Below, piece by piece: positions 25,040-34,197 of a DNA stretch of 64,000 bases (its first letter is position 1; each line of letters starts with the position of its first letter). Source of the stretch: JBDSKH01 sp050245915. GTDB taxonomy: Bacteria; Actinomycetota; Actinomycetes; Actinomycetales; Microbacteriaceae. The stretch covers positions 1 through 64,000 of the forward strand of contig JBFWWZ010000010.1 of NCBI GenBank assembly GCA_050245915.1, written 5' to 3'. The notes under the pieces are model-generated. The model was not told where the DNA came from and did no database searches. It was given only the letters and a program-made list of their open reading frames with translations. The translations under genes and the position numbers were made by a program.

Positions 25040-26511
25040 CCTCCCTGAACTCCCGCGTCTTCCCCCGCCTCTACCGCGACTCGGTGGCCCTGATGGCCAT
25101 CGCATCGTCGACCGAGGCGCGCGACGGTGTCGACCGCGTCGGGGCGGTGATGGCCACCCCCGCGAACATCGCGATCCTGAACGAGTCGGCGATGCTGCCG
25201 GCCGGGTTGAGCGCCGCGCCCGACGATCTCGTGATCGTGGTGCGCGGAGACACCGACGAGATCGTCGCGGAGGCCCTCGACGCCGCCGAGGCCGCCCTCA
25301 CCAGCGTCGAATCGGCGCGCAGGAACGAGGAACGGCCCGCCGCGACGATCGGCGAGGGCATCGCGGCGATGGCCGCCGAGGACGCCGCGCACCCGGCCAC
25401 GATGGCCGCGATCTCGATCCCCGGAACCTACGCCGCCGTGGTCGCCGAGCGCGCACTGCGCGACGGGCTGCACGTCTTCTGCTTCTCGGACAACGTGCCC
25501 CTCGAGGATGAGGTGCGCGTGAAGCGCCTCGCCCGCGACCGCGGTCTGCTGCACATGGGCCCCGACTGCGGAACCGCGATCATCGACGGCGTGCCGCTCG
25601 GCTTCGCCAACGTGGTGCGCCGTGGCGACGTCGGCATCGTCGCCGCGAGCGGCACCGGTGCGCAGGAGGTCTCCCGCCTGCTCGACCTCGCGGGGGCGGG
25701 GGTCTCGCAGCTGATCGGCGTCGGGGGCCGCGATCTCTCCGAGGAGGTCGACGGCATCATGACCGAGCTCGCCCTCGACCTGCTCGAGGCCGACCCGCCC
25801 ACGAAGGTCATCGCGATCGTGTCGAAACCCCCCGCCGGTGCGGTGGCCGAGCGCCTGCTGACGCGGCTGTCCGCGATCGCCAAGGGCGGCATCCCGGCGA
25901 TCGCCTGCTTCCTCGGTGCCGAGGATGCCGATGGCGAGGTGATCGTGCGCGGCACCCTCGAGGGCGGCGCGATCGCCGCCGCCGCGGCCGCCGGACATCA
26001 CCTCGATGTGGAGGCCGGGGACGCCTCCCCCGTGCAGGCCCCGCCGGGTCGCGTGCTGGGCCTCTACACCGGCGGAACCCTCGCCTCCGAGGCAAAGCTG
26101 ATCCTCAAGCGCGGTGGCGTGACCGAGATCGAGGTGCTGGACCTCGGCGACGACGAGTACACCGCCGGCAAACCGCACCCGATGATCGACCCGGAGGCGC
26201 GGGCGACCCGCATCGAGGCGGCGGGGTCGGATGCGACGGTCGGCATCCTGCTGCTGGATCTCGTGATCGGGTACGGGGCCTCGCCCGACCCGGCGACGCC
26301 GGTGGTCGAGGCGGTCGCGGCCGCGCGCGCCGCCGCGGCCGACGACGGGCGCGAACTGCTCGTCATCGGCTCGGTCTGCGGAACCCCCGCCGACCCTCAG
26401 GGGCTCGACCGCCAGCGCGGCCTGCTCGAAAGCGCGGGCATCGTGCTCGCGCCCACCAATGCGGCGGCGGCACGGCTTGCCGCGACCCTCGCGACGGGAG
26501 CACGGGCATGA
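25036..26511 (+). CDS. fdrA: FdrA/AllF-like carbamoyltransferase subunit
   Basis: A 491-residue FdrA-family protein, related in fold to the alpha subunit of succinyl-CoA synthetase. Visible features are ANIAILNESAML near 45, SIPGTYAAVVAERAL near 129, a CoA-ligase-like Rossmann part (HMGPDCGTAIIDGVPLGFAN near 170), SGTGAQEVSRL and the C-terminal GLYTGGTLASEAK domain near 345. It is expected to form the heteromeric carbamoyltransferase that releases carbamoyl phosphate from a carbamoyl-amide. ATG 25036 overlaps the previous stop; the frame upstream of it is open but is not coding. Overlaps DUF1116 by 4 bp. Confidence 0.86.
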   Translation: MTSLNSRVFPRLYRDSVALMAIASSTEARDGVDRVGAVMATPANIAILNESAMLPAGLSAAPDDLVIVVRGDTDEIVAEALDAAEAALTSVESARRNEERPAATIGEGIAAMAAEDAAHPATMAAISIPGTYAAVVAERALRDGLHVFCFSDNVPLEDEVRVKRLARDRGLLHMGPDCGTAIIDGVPLGFANVVRRGDVGIVAASGTGAQEVSRLLDLAGAGVSQLIGVGGRDLSEEVDGIMTELALDLLEADPPTKVIAIVSKPPAGAVAERLLTRLSAIAKGGIPAIACFLGAEDADGEVIVRGTLEGGAIAAAAAAGHHLDVEAGDASPVQAPPGRVLGLYTGGTLASEAKLILKRGGVTEIEVLDLGDDEYTAGKPHPMIDPEARATRIEAAGSDATVGILLLDLVIGYGASPDPATPVVEAVAAARAAAADDGRELLVIGSVCGTPADPQGLDRQRGLLESAGIVLAPTNAAAARLAATLATGARA

Positions 26512-27905
26512 TCGACGGCGGGCTGCGCATCCTCAACGCGGGGCTGCCCCTCATCGTCGAGGCGGTTCCGCCCGCCGATGTGCTGCAGCTGGACTGGCGG
26601 CCGCCGGGCTTCGGCGACCCCGAGACCGCGCGGCTCGGGCTCGCGCTCGACGACGAGGTCACGGCGGCGGCGAACGCGGCGGCCATCGAACTGGTGCATG
26701 CGTCTCGGCCCCTGGTGACCGGCATCCGCCCCGCCAGCGAGGTGGTCCCGGGCATCAGCGAGGGCCGCACGCTGCTGCACGCCGGCCCGCCGATCGAGTT
26801 CGCGCGCATGTGCGGCCCGATGCGCGGCGCGCTCATCGGCGCGACCCTGTTCGAGGGCTGGGCCGACGACCCCGAGGCCGCTCTGAGGCTGCTCGAGTCG
26901 GGCGCGATCACCCTCGACCCCTGTCACCACCACGACGCGGTCGGTCCGATGGCCGGCGTGCTCGCGCCGTCGATGCCGGTGTTCGTCGCCGAGGAGTCGA
27001 CCGACGACAGCGGCCGCCGCGCCTACTCCTCGCTCAACGAGGGACTCGGCAAGGTGCTGCGGTTCGGTGCGTACGACTCCGAGGTGCTCACGCGGCTCGC
27101 CTGGATGCGCGACGTGCTCGGACCGACCGTCAACGCCGCGATCGAGGCGGCGGGTCCCATCGACACCACGTCGCTCATCAGCCAGGCGCTGGCGATGGGC
27201 GACGAGGGCCACAACCGCAATCTGGCCTCCACCTCGTTGCTCACCCGCCGGCTGGCGCCCTTCATCGCGGCGCAGGCCGATGCGGCGGCGGTCCGCTCGA
27301 CGCTGGACTTCCTGGCCGGCAACGACCACTTCGCCCTCAACATCTCGATGGCGGGCGCGAAGCTGGCGATGGATGCGGCGGTCGGCATCCCGGACTCGAC
27401 CCTGGTCACGACCATGGCCCGCAACGGCGTCGAGTTCGGCCTGCGGGTCGCGGCGACCGGGACGGAGTGGTTCACCACCCCGGTCGGACCGGCCGACGGG
27501 CTGTTCTTCCCCGGATACGGACCCGAGGACGCCAACCCCGACCTCGGCGATTCCGCCATCACCGAGACCCTGGGGCTCGGCGGATTCGCGATGGCGGCCT
27601 CGCCCGCCATCACCCGGTTCGTCGGCGGCACCCCCGACGACGCGCTCGAGGCCACCCGTTCGATGCGGCGCATCACCCTCGCGCCGCATCCGGCGTTCCC
27701 ACTGCCGCCGCTGAACTTCGCCGGGACCCCGTCGGGCATCGACGTACTCGCCGTGATCGAGACCGGAGAGCTGCCGATGATCAACACGGGCATCGCGCAC
27801 AAAGAGGCCGGCATCGGGCAGATCGGGGCGGGCATCGTCCGGGCGCCCTCGGGTGTGTTCGCCCAGGCGGTGCGCCGCATCGCCGAACTGCGGGGCGTGG
27901 CATGA
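26508..27905 (+). CDS. DUF1116 protein, AllG-like carbamoyltransferase subunit
   Basis: A 465-residue DUF1116 (YlbE-like) protein. Recognised by AVPPADVLQLDWRPP near 17, HAGPPIEFARMCGPMRGA near 85, LDPCHHHDAVGPMAGV near 130 and AGNDHFALNISMAGAK near 268. The family's known member is the AllG subunit of oxamate carbamoyltransferase in E. coli. The end (INTGIAHKEAGIGQIGAG) is also typical. Four-base overlaps on both sides place it in a tightly coupled five-gene set; equal synthesis of three subunits is likely. Confidence 0.85.
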   Translation: MIDGGLRILNAGLPLIVEAVPPADVLQLDWRPPGFGDPETARLGLALDDEVTAAANAAAIELVHASRPLVTGIRPASEVVPGISEGRTLLHAGPPIEFARMCGPMRGALIGATLFEGWADDPEAALRLLESGAITLDPCHHHDAVGPMAGVLAPSMPVFVAEESTDDSGRRAYSSLNEGLGKVLRFGAYDSEVLTRLAWMRDVLGPTVNAAIEAAGPIDTTSLISQALAMGDEGHNRNLASTSLLTRRLAPFIAAQADAAAVRSTLDFLAGNDHFALNISMAGAKLAMDAAVGIPDSTLVTTMARNGVEFGLRVAATGTEWFTTPVGPADGLFFPGYGPEDANPDLGDSAITETLGLGGFAMAASPAITRFVGGTPDDALEATRSMRRITLAPHPAFPLPPLNFAGTPSGIDVLAVIETGELPMINTGIAHKEAGIGQIGAGIVRAPSGVFAQAVRRIAELRGVA

Positions 27906-28882
27906 GCACCGTGCTGATCGCCATCGGGGGCAACGCCCTCGTGCTCGACGGCGAGCCCGGCTCGGTCGAGCGCCAGCTCGAGCGCGCTGCCAGCTTCGCC
28001 GACAACGTGGCCGAACTGGTGAAGGACGGCTGGATCGTCGTCGTGACGCATGGCAACGGACCACAGGTCGGTTTCATCCTGCGCCGCGGCGAGTTGGTCG
28101 CCCCCGACGCCACCGTCGAAGGCCTGCCGGACCTGCCGCTCTGGCTGGCCGTCGCCGACTCGCAGGGCGGCATCGGCCACATGCTGGCCGTCGCCCTCGA
28201 CACCGCGCTCGAACGTGCCGGGCTCAGCTCGCGCGCCGTCGCCGTGCTCACCCACGCCGAGGTCGCGCTCGACGACCCCGCATTCCAGAACCCGACCAAG
28301 CCGATCGGCGGGCAGATCGGCGCGGCGGTCGCCCGGATGCGCGTCGCCGAGGAGGGCTGGAGCGTCACCGAGGTCGAGCCGGACGTGTTCCGCCGCGTCG
28401 TGCCGAGCCCGGTGCCGAACACCATCATCGAGTCCGAGGCGATCCGCACCCTGTCGGGGTCGGGCGCCGTCGTGATCGCAGCGGGGGGCGGCGGGATCCC
28501 GGTCGTCCGCGATGGGGCGGGGTGGCATCCCGTCGATGCCGTCATCGACAAGGACCGCGCCTCGGCGCTCCTCGCCGCCGAGATCGACCTCGCCACCCTC
28601 GTGCTCGTCACCGGCGTCGACCAGGTCTACGTCGACTTCGGCAAGCCCACCCAGCGCGCGCTCGGCCGCGTCGGAACCGGCGAGATGCGCCGGCACCTCG
28701 ACGACGGGCAGTTCCCGCCGGGCTCGATGGGACCCAAGGTGGATTCGGCGATCTCGTTCGTCGAATCGGGCGGCAGTTCGGCCGTGATCACCTCGCTCCC
28801 GGGCCTGCGCGACGCCCTCGCCGGAAACGGCGGAACCCACATCGTCACCGAGAAGGACATCAACGAGAAGGAACTGGCATGA
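27902..28882 (+). CDS. arcC: Carbamate kinase
   Basis: Transfers the phosphate of carbamoyl phosphate to ADP, giving ATP, CO2 and NH3. The 326 residues show IAIGGNAL at the start, VVTHGNGPQVGF near 47, NPTKPIGGQIG near 128, the AAGGGGIPVV loop near 195, DKDRASALLA near 218 and a C-terminal FPPGSMGPKVDSAI. Downstream of the AllFGH-like subunits it would conserve the carbamoyl phosphate energy, matching AllK in E. coli allantoin fermentation. No arginine deiminase genes are near, so the arginine pathway is unlikely. ATG 27902 overlaps the previous stop. Confidence 0.92.
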   Translation: MSTVLIAIGGNALVLDGEPGSVERQLERAASFADNVAELVKDGWIVVVTHGNGPQVGFILRRGELVAPDATVEGLPDLPLWLAVADSQGGIGHMLAVALDTALERAGLSSRAVAVLTHAEVALDDPAFQNPTKPIGGQIGAAVARMRVAEEGWSVTEVEPDVFRRVVPSPVPNTIIESEAIRTLSGSGAVVIAAGGGGIPVVRDGAGWHPVDAVIDKDRASALLAAEIDLATLVLVTGVDQVYVDFGKPTQRALGRVGTGEMRRHLDDGQFPPGSMGPKVDSAISFVESGGSSAVITSLPGLRDALAGNGGTHIVTEKDINEKELA

Positions 28883-29544
28883 CCGTCACCGTCCCCGCCG
28901 AACCGTACGAGTTCACCTTCGACCCGGCTCACGCGGCCCTGGTCTGCATCGACTTCCAGCGCGACTTCATGGAGCCGGGCGGCTTCGGCGAAACCCTCGG
29001 CAACGACGTCTCCACCCTGCGCGCGACCATCGAGCCGACCAAGGCCGTGCTGGATGCCTGGCGCCAGCGCGGCTGGACCGTGATCCACACGCGTGAGGGC
29101 CATCGCGCCGACCTGGGCGACCTGTTCCCGTCGAAGGCGAACCGGGGCAAGCCCACCCTGCGCATCGGCGACGACGGGCCGATGGGCCGCATCCTGGTCC
29201 GGGGATCGGCCGGTCACGAGATCATCCCCGAGCTCGCGCCGCTGGCCGGCGAGACCGTGATCGACAAGCCGGGCAAGGGCTCGTTCTACGCCACCGACCT
29301 CGACACCGTGCTGCACGCCGCCGGCATCACGCACCTGGTCGTCACCGGTGTCACCACCGAGGTCTGCGTGCAATCCACGGTGCGCGAGGCCAACGACCGC
29401 GGCTTCGAGTGCCTCATCCTCTCCGACTGCACCGGCTCGTACTTCCCCGAGTTCAAGCAGTCGGCCCTCGACATGTTCAAGGCCCAGGGCGGAATCGTCG
29501 GCTGGGTCACCACCTCGGGCGAGCTGCTGGGCTCGCTCGGCTGA
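28879..29544 (+). CDS. Biuret-hydrolase-like cysteine amidohydrolase
   Basis: Isochorismatase-fold hydrolase of 221 residues with the Asp-Lys-Cys triad: D25 in CIDFQRDF, K133 in KPGKGSF and C163 in TEVCVQST. Long stretches (VIHTREGHRADL, IDKPGKGSFYATDL, REANDRGFECLI) match the BiuH biuret-hydrolase branch as I remember it, more than the nicotinamidase or isochorismatase branches. It should hydrolyse a ureide-type terminal amide to a carboxylate and ammonia. Whether the substrate is biuret, oxamate or another compound is open. Coupled to carbamate kinase by a 4-bp overlap. Confidence 0.82.
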   Translation: MTVTVPAEPYEFTFDPAHAALVCIDFQRDFMEPGGFGETLGNDVSTLRATIEPTKAVLDAWRQRGWTVIHTREGHRADLGDLFPSKANRGKPTLRIGDDGPMGRILVRGSAGHEIIPELAPLAGETVIDKPGKGSFYATDLDTVLHAAGITHLVVTGVTTEVCVQSTVREANDRGFECLILSDCTGSYFPEFKQSALDMFKAQGGIVGWVTTSGELLGSLG

Positions 29545-29579
29545 ATCCCTTCAAGGAAGAAACGGAGACAGAAACCCCC

Positions 29580-31532
29580 ATGTCCACAACAGTCACCGAA
29601 GAGAAGTTCAAGGTCCGATGGTGGGTGAAGGGCGACTGGAACGGGCTGTTCGGGCTCGGCACCAACGTCCTGCTGAACGTCATCGTGCTGACCGGGCTCG
29701 TCCTGTTCGTCGTGCAACTGCCCGACGACGTGGTCTACGCCCGGATCCTGCCCGCGCTCGGCATCGCCCTGCCCCTCGGCAACATCTGGTACGCGATTCT
29801 GGCGACGCGCCTGGCGCGACGCGAACGGCGGTCGGATGTGACGGCCCTGCCGTACGGGCCGAGCGTTCCGCACATGTTCATCGTGGTGTTCGTCGTCATG
29901 CTGCCGGTGCTCATCCAGTCGGGTGACCCGCTGAAGGCGTGGCGCGCGGGTCTGGCGTGGGCGTTCATCATCGGCGTCATCGTGCTGCTCGGGGCGGTGT
30001 TCGGCCCGTGGATCCGCAAGTGGACCCCGCGTGCCGCGATGCTCGGCGCCCTGGCGGGTATTTCGATCACCTTCATCTCGATGAGCCCCGCCGCGCAGAT
30101 GTGGCAGGCGCCGTGGATCGCGTTCATCGCCCTCGCGTTCGTGCTGGTCGGCTGGCTCGGCGGCAAGAGGATGCCGTTCGGCGCCCCGGTCGGCCTTCTG
30201 GCAGTCGTGATCTCGACCGCGGTCGCCTGGATCGCGGTGGCGCTCGGCTGGTCCGACATCCTGAAGCCGAGCGCGGTGGCGGATGCGGCCTCCAACGTCT
30301 CGCTGTATCTCCCGTTCCCGTCGGGCGATGTCCTCACCGGACTGGGCGACATCGCCCCCCTGCTGGCCACCGCCATCCCGCTCGGCATCTACAACTTCAC
30401 CGAGGCGATGACCAACGTGGAGTCCGCAGCCGCGGCTGGTGACCGCTACTCGGCCCGCGCGGTGCTGACCGCGGACGGCCTGGGTGCGATCGTGGGTTCG
30501 TTCCTCGGTTCGCCGTTCCCGCCCGCCGTGTACATCGGCCACCCCGGCTGGAAGCAGGCGGGCGGCCGGATCGGCTACTCGCTGGTCACCGGCATCGTGG
30601 TGGCGATCCTGTGCTTCAGCGGGCTGGTCGGCATCCTGCTCGGGATCTTCCCGATGCAGGCGCTGGTGCCGATCCTGCTCTACATCGGTCTGGTCATCGG
30701 CGCGCAGGCGTTCAACGTGAGCGCCCTGCGGTACGCCCCTGCGATCATCATCGCCATGCTGCCGAGCCTGGCGCAGTGGGCGACCGGCCTGATCGACAAC
30801 TCGCTCGGCGCTGCAGGCACCAGCGCCGCGGACGTCGGCGTCGGCAACCTGATCGCGGGCGGCGTGATCTACGACGGCCTGTACCTGTTCGGTTCGGGCG
30901 CCGTGCTCGCCGGCGTGCTGCTCGGCGCCATCACCGTGTTCATCATCGACCACCGGTTCTGGGCGGCGGCGATCACCTCGGGCGTCGCGGCTGTCCTGTC
31001 GTTCTTCGGCATCATCAACGCCAACGCGGTCGGCATCAACGCCTCGTTCGGCGTGACGCTCGGCTACCTGTTCCTGGCGGCGATCATGATCGCGTTCGCG
31101 GTCGCCGGCCGGAAAGACACCGATCGGCCGCTCGATGACAGCCTGCTGTACGTGAATGGCACGCTGATGCGCGGACTCGGACTGCACGACAACCTCGCCG
31201 GGGCGGAGTTCCTCGAAGAGGTCTCGACCGCGCCGAAGTACCGCGTGCACTCGATCGGCGGGGTCCACCCCGGCATGTACCAGGTCGAGTCGGGTGGCGC
31301 AGCGGTGGCCGGCGAGCTCTACGCCGTGCCGATGAACGTGCTGCTGAAGGTCGTCGAAGGCGAGCCGCCCGGACTCTATCGCGGCCCGGTCGAGCTCTCG
31401 GACGGGCGTGTCGTGCCCGGCATCCTGTTCGACGAGGCGGCTGCCAAGAAGCACCCCGACATCACCGAGCACGGTGGCTGGCGCGGGTACCTCGCGGCGG
31501 GTTCGCCGGCCGGCAAGAGCAAGAAGAAGTAA
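29580..31532 (+). CDS. NCS2-type permease fused to an allophanate-hydrolase C-terminal-like domain
   Basis: A 650-residue membrane protein. Residues about 24-515 hold 12-14 hydrophobic segments with the pattern of a nucleobase/ureide permease (DVTALPYGPSVPHM near 85, GIYNFTEAMTNVESA near 263). Residues about 524-643 are soluble and resemble the C-terminal domain of allophanate hydrolase (AtzF) with its gamma-glutamylcyclotransferase-like fold: NGTLMRG, TAPKYRVHSIGG, GAAVAGELYAVP, VELSDGR and DITEHGGWRGYL. In AtzF this domain decarboxylates N-carboxycarbamate. ATG 29580 follows AAGGAAGAAACGGAG by 14 nt; the frame is open further back but that part is antisense-free shadow of the hydrolase. Last gene of the operon, likely the substrate importer. 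Confidence 0.8.
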   Translation: MSTTVTEEKFKVRWWVKGDWNGLFGLGTNVLLNVIVLTGLVLFVVQLPDDVVYARILPALGIALPLGNIWYAILATRLARRERRSDVTALPYGPSVPHMFIVVFVVMLPVLIQSGDPLKAWRAGLAWAFIIGVIVLLGAVFGPWIRKWTPRAAMLGALAGISITFISMSPAAQMWQAPWIAFIALAFVLVGWLGGKRMPFGAPVGLLAVVISTAVAWIAVALGWSDILKPSAVADAASNVSLYLPFPSGDVLTGLGDIAPLLATAIPLGIYNFTEAMTNVESAAAAGDRYSARAVLTADGLGAIVGSFLGSPFPPAVYIGHPGWKQAGGRIGYSLVTGIVVAILCFSGLVGILLGIFPMQALVPILLYIGLVIGAQAFNVSALRYAPAIIIAMLPSLAQWATGLIDNSLGAAGTSAADVGVGNLIAGGVIYDGLYLFGSGAVLAGVLLGAITVFIIDHRFWAAAITSGVAAVLSFFGIINANAVGINASFGVTLGYLFLAAIMIAFAVAGRKDTDRPLDDSLLYVNGTLMRGLGLHDNLAGAEFLEEVSTAPKYRVHSIGGVHPGMYQVESGGAAVAGELYAVPMNVLLKVVEGEPPGLYRGPVELSDGRVVPGILFDEAAAKKHPDITEHGGWRGYLAAGSPAGKSKKK

Positions 31533-31587
31533 CCCGGGCCTGGTGGGGCGGGCGGCGCCGAGCGTCGTTCCGCCCCATCATGGTGTG

Positions 31588-32001
31588 ATGAGCGCCACGC
31601 CCCCACCGCATCCGATCGTCGCCGCCTACCTGAACGCCGTCGAGGCGGGAGATGCGGATGCGATGCTCGCCCTCTTCGCGGACGGCGCCGTCGTGCATTC
31701 CCCGCTGTACGGCACCCTCCCCGCGACCGAGTTCTATCCCCTGCTCTTCGCCGACACGGGATCGTCCGTGCTGACGCTGCTCGGCACGATGCAGGGCACC
31801 TCGGTTGATGGTGCTGCGCTGCTGTCGTTCCTGTTCCATTTCGACTGGACGCTCGCGGACGGCACCCTCGCCCCGTTCGACGTGGTCGACGTCGCCGAAC
31901 TGGACGACGCCGGGCTGATCTCGAGCCTCCGCATCGTGTACGACACCGTCCGGGTGCGGCCGGCGTTCGAGGCGAGCACCGGCACGAGCAGCGTCCGGTG
32001 A
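31588..32001 (+). CDS. SnoaL-like/NTF2-fold protein
   Basis: A 137-residue single cone-shaped NTF2-like domain: PIVAAYLNAVEAGDADAMLALFADGAVVHSP at the start is the standard SnoaL opening. Members are small isomerases, hydrolases or binding proteins, and no catalytic pair can be assigned here. Its stop overlaps the GTG of the following transporter (GTGA, 31998-32001), so the two are cotranslated and may handle the same small molecule. Confidence 0.75.
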   Translation: MSATPPPHPIVAAYLNAVEAGDADAMLALFADGAVVHSPLYGTLPATEFYPLLFADTGSSVLTLLGTMQGTSVDGAALLSFLFHFDWTLADGTLAPFDVVDVAELDDAGLISSLRIVYDTVRVRPAFEASTGTSSVR

Positions 32002-32936
32002 CGGCCGCTCGGCGGGGGCTTCCGCTCGCGGCCATCGGCATCTCGGTGGTGCTGTGGTCGACGGCGTTCGCCCTGTCCAACATCGTGCTTCAGACGGGCT
32101 CACCCGCCGTGCTCAGCGTCGCCCGGTTCCTGATCGCCCTCGTGGTGCTGGTTCCGTTCGCGGCCCGCCGCAGGGGTTTCGCAGCGACGCTTCGTGCTCC
32201 CCGCACTGTGGTGCTGGGCCTCACCGGGGTGACGTTCTACTACTCGCTGACGAACATCGGACTGCTGTTCACCTCCCCGGGGACCGTGGCGTTGTCGAAC
32301 GCGCTGCTGCCGGTGCTGACCACGGTGCTCGCGGTGGTCATCCTGCGTGAGCGGCCCCGTGCTCGCACGATCGTCGGTCTCATCCTGGCGACGGCGGGTG
32401 TCGTGCTGGTCGCGGCGGCGGGCCTGAGTTTCGAAGGCGGCATCGTCCTCGTCGCTCTGGGGCTGGCGTCGTATTCGCTGTACACGGTGCTGCTGAAGCA
32501 GGATGCGGACCGGGCCGGGTCGTCGGACGCGCTGGTGCTGGCGACGGCGACGGCGGTGTGGGGCACGGTGCTGATGCTGCCGTGGCTGCTGGTCGAGGTG
32601 CTGACCGGGATCGCCGCGGTGCCGTCGGGCTGGCCGGGGATCGGGTCGCTGCTCTTCCTGGGGCTGGTGGTGAGCGCCCCGACGCTGGTGCTCTGGAACT
32701 ACGGGGCGGAGCGTTTGCCGGCGACCATCTCCGGGATCGCGATCGCCGGCATCCCGGCTCTGGGGTACGCGTTCGCGGTGCTCCTCGGCGAGACGCCGGT
32801 GCCGGTGAAGGTGGTCGGCGGGGTGATCGCCCTCGCGGGGATCGTGATCGCGACCCTGGCGAGCCCGCGGATCGAGCCGAGCCCGCCAGGGTCGGCGGTC
32901 ATGTCCGAGCCGCGGTCTGACGCAGAGCCTTCGTGA
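31998..32936 (+). CDS. EamA/DMT-family transporter
   Basis: A 312-residue inner-membrane protein with ten hydrophobic segments in two five-helix EamA repeats, the second starting near residue 150. Typical stretches are VVLWSTAFALSNIVL, SVARFLIALVVLVPF and FTSPGTVALSNALLPV. Such proteins usually export amino acids or other metabolites; the substrate is unknown. The 3' end overlaps the convergent HAAS-type gene by 38 bp. Confidence 0.85.
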   Translation: MTAARRGLPLAAIGISVVLWSTAFALSNIVLQTGSPAVLSVARFLIALVVLVPFAARRRGFAATLRAPRTVVLGLTGVTFYYSLTNIGLLFTSPGTVALSNALLPVLTTVLAVVILRERPRARTIVGLILATAGVVLVAAAGLSFEGGIVLVALGLASYSLYTVLLKQDADRAGSSDALVLATATAVWGTVLMLPWLLVEVLTGIAAVPSGWPGIGSLLFLGLVVSAPTLVLWNYGAERLPATISGIAIAGIPALGYAFAVLLGETPVPVKVVGGVIALAGIVIATLASPRIEPSPPGSAVMSEPRSDAEPS

Positions 32937-33858
32937 ACCCGTCGGCGGTGGCGCCTGCGACACCGACGCAGAGCATGACGATCGCGACGATGGTGACGAC
33001 GCCGTCCCGTCCGAACAGTTCGTCGATGCCGGCGCGCTGCAGGAACCCGGGGTTGAACAGCTGCTGCGTCGCGATCAGGTAGATCGCGGGGATCGCGAAC
33101 GCGAGCGCCAGGACCATGCTGATGACGGCGGCGGGTACGGTCCAGCGGCCGATGCGGTAGAGCACGATGCGGAATCCCAGCTCGACGGCGGCGATCACCA
33201 GGAAGAGCGGCAGCCAGAACGACCAGAGCGCGGGGTCGAGGATGGGGATGACACCGCCGTCGGCGTCGCGGAACGGTCCGAAGAACTGCGCCCAGATGAT
33301 GCCGCCGACGATGAACGCGGACCACACGCCGCTGCCGATGGTGTCGGACAGCTTGATCGCGCCGGTGGATGGCAGTTGCGGCAGGGTGTCGGGGTTCCAG
33401 GCGTTGTGTTTGTAGTCCGGGGACCGCTCGATGAGGGCGAAGATCAGGGTGGTCCAGAAGCCGAGGTGGACGGCGACGGACATGGTGATGCCGAAGGTTG
33501 CGCCGATGGCGCCGCCGAACTGGCCTTGGGCGAGCAGCTGCGCGAGCAGGACCGCGGCGAAGGTGATCGGCAGCACCACCGCGTACAGCAGCTTGAGCAG
33601 CCGGATGTAGTCGGGGAACAGCGAGGGCCCGATGAGGTGCAGTGGGCGATCGGTGTATCCGGCAGCGAGGCGGTACGGGTCGCCCAGGTCGAGGATGGCG
33701 GCGCGCTCGGCGTCTGCAGGGCCGGCCCCGGCATCCTGTTTCGCGTCGATGGCGTCGGCGATGGCCCCGCGCAGTTCCCGGTCGATGTCGGCGCGTTTGG
33801 CTTCGGGCAGCGAGCGCTGCACGGCCCAGATGTAGCGGTCGGTGAGGGTGCCGGTCAT
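32899..33858 (-). CDS. Membrane protein with N-terminal HAAS-like domain
   Basis: A 319-residue protein whose first about 70 residues (RYIWAVQRSLPEAKRADIDRELR, AILDLGDPYRLAAGYTDRP) match the HAAS/permease-prefix helical domain, followed by about seven membrane segments. Proteins of this kind are regularly coded behind a PadR repressor and are thought to signal or control membrane stress. Its ATG at 33858 overlaps the PadR stop. Substrate or partner unknown. Confidence 0.78.
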   Translation of the reverse strand: MTGTLTDRYIWAVQRSLPEAKRADIDRELRGAIADAIDAKQDAGAGPADAERAAILDLGDPYRLAAGYTDRPLHLIGPSLFPDYIRLLKLLYAVVLPITFAAVLLAQLLAQGQFGGAIGATFGITMSVAVHLGFWTTLIFALIERSPDYKHNAWNPDTLPQLPSTGAIKLSDTIGSGVWSAFIVGGIIWAQFFGPFRDADGGVIPILDPALWSFWLPLFLVIAAVELGFRIVLYRIGRWTVPAAVISMVLALAFAIPAIYLIATQQLFNPGFLQRAGIDELFGRDGVVTIVAIVMLCVGVAGATADGFTKALRQTAART

Positions 33859-34190
33859 TTCTTCTTCCCCTTGTCGATGTCGGTGAGGGTGCGCGTCAGG
33901 TCGCTCCAGTCCTGCATCAGGCGGGTGGCGAGCTTTTCGCCTGCCGCGCTGGTGCGATAGAACTTGCGCGGGCGCGCTTCGTCGGTGTTCCACTCGCTGG
34001 TGACGAGCTCTTGCTTTTCGAGCCGGCGCAGCAGCGGGTAGAGGGTGTTGCCGTCGGTGGCGATGCCCGCGGCCGCGAGCCTTTCGAGCAGCGCGTAGCC
34101 GTAGTCGGGCGTGCGGAGGATCAGCAGGCACGCGAGCACGACGGTTCCCCGTCGCAGCTCCTGCAGGTGCCCGCTCTCGATATCGTCCAT
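33855..34190 (-). CDS. PadR-family transcriptional regulator
   Basis: A 111-residue winged-helix repressor: RRGTVVLACLLILRTPDYGYALLERLAAAGI, then the recognition helix and wing (GNTLYPLLRRLEKQELVTSEW, PRKFYRTSAAGEK). ATG 34190 is chosen because TAACGT (34198-34203, minus strand) lies 7 nt before it as a leaderless -10; an ATG three codons upstream overlaps that hexamer. A GTGTG-TCG-CACAC palindrome directly upstream suggests autorepression of the PadR-HAAS operon. Confidence 0.88.
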   Translation of the reverse strand: MDDIESGHLQELRRGTVVLACLLILRTPDYGYALLERLAAAGIATDGNTLYPLLRRLEKQELVTSEWNTDEARPRKFYRTSAAGEKLATRLMQDWSDLTRTLTDIDKGKKK

Positions 34191-34197
34191 GCGCCAC

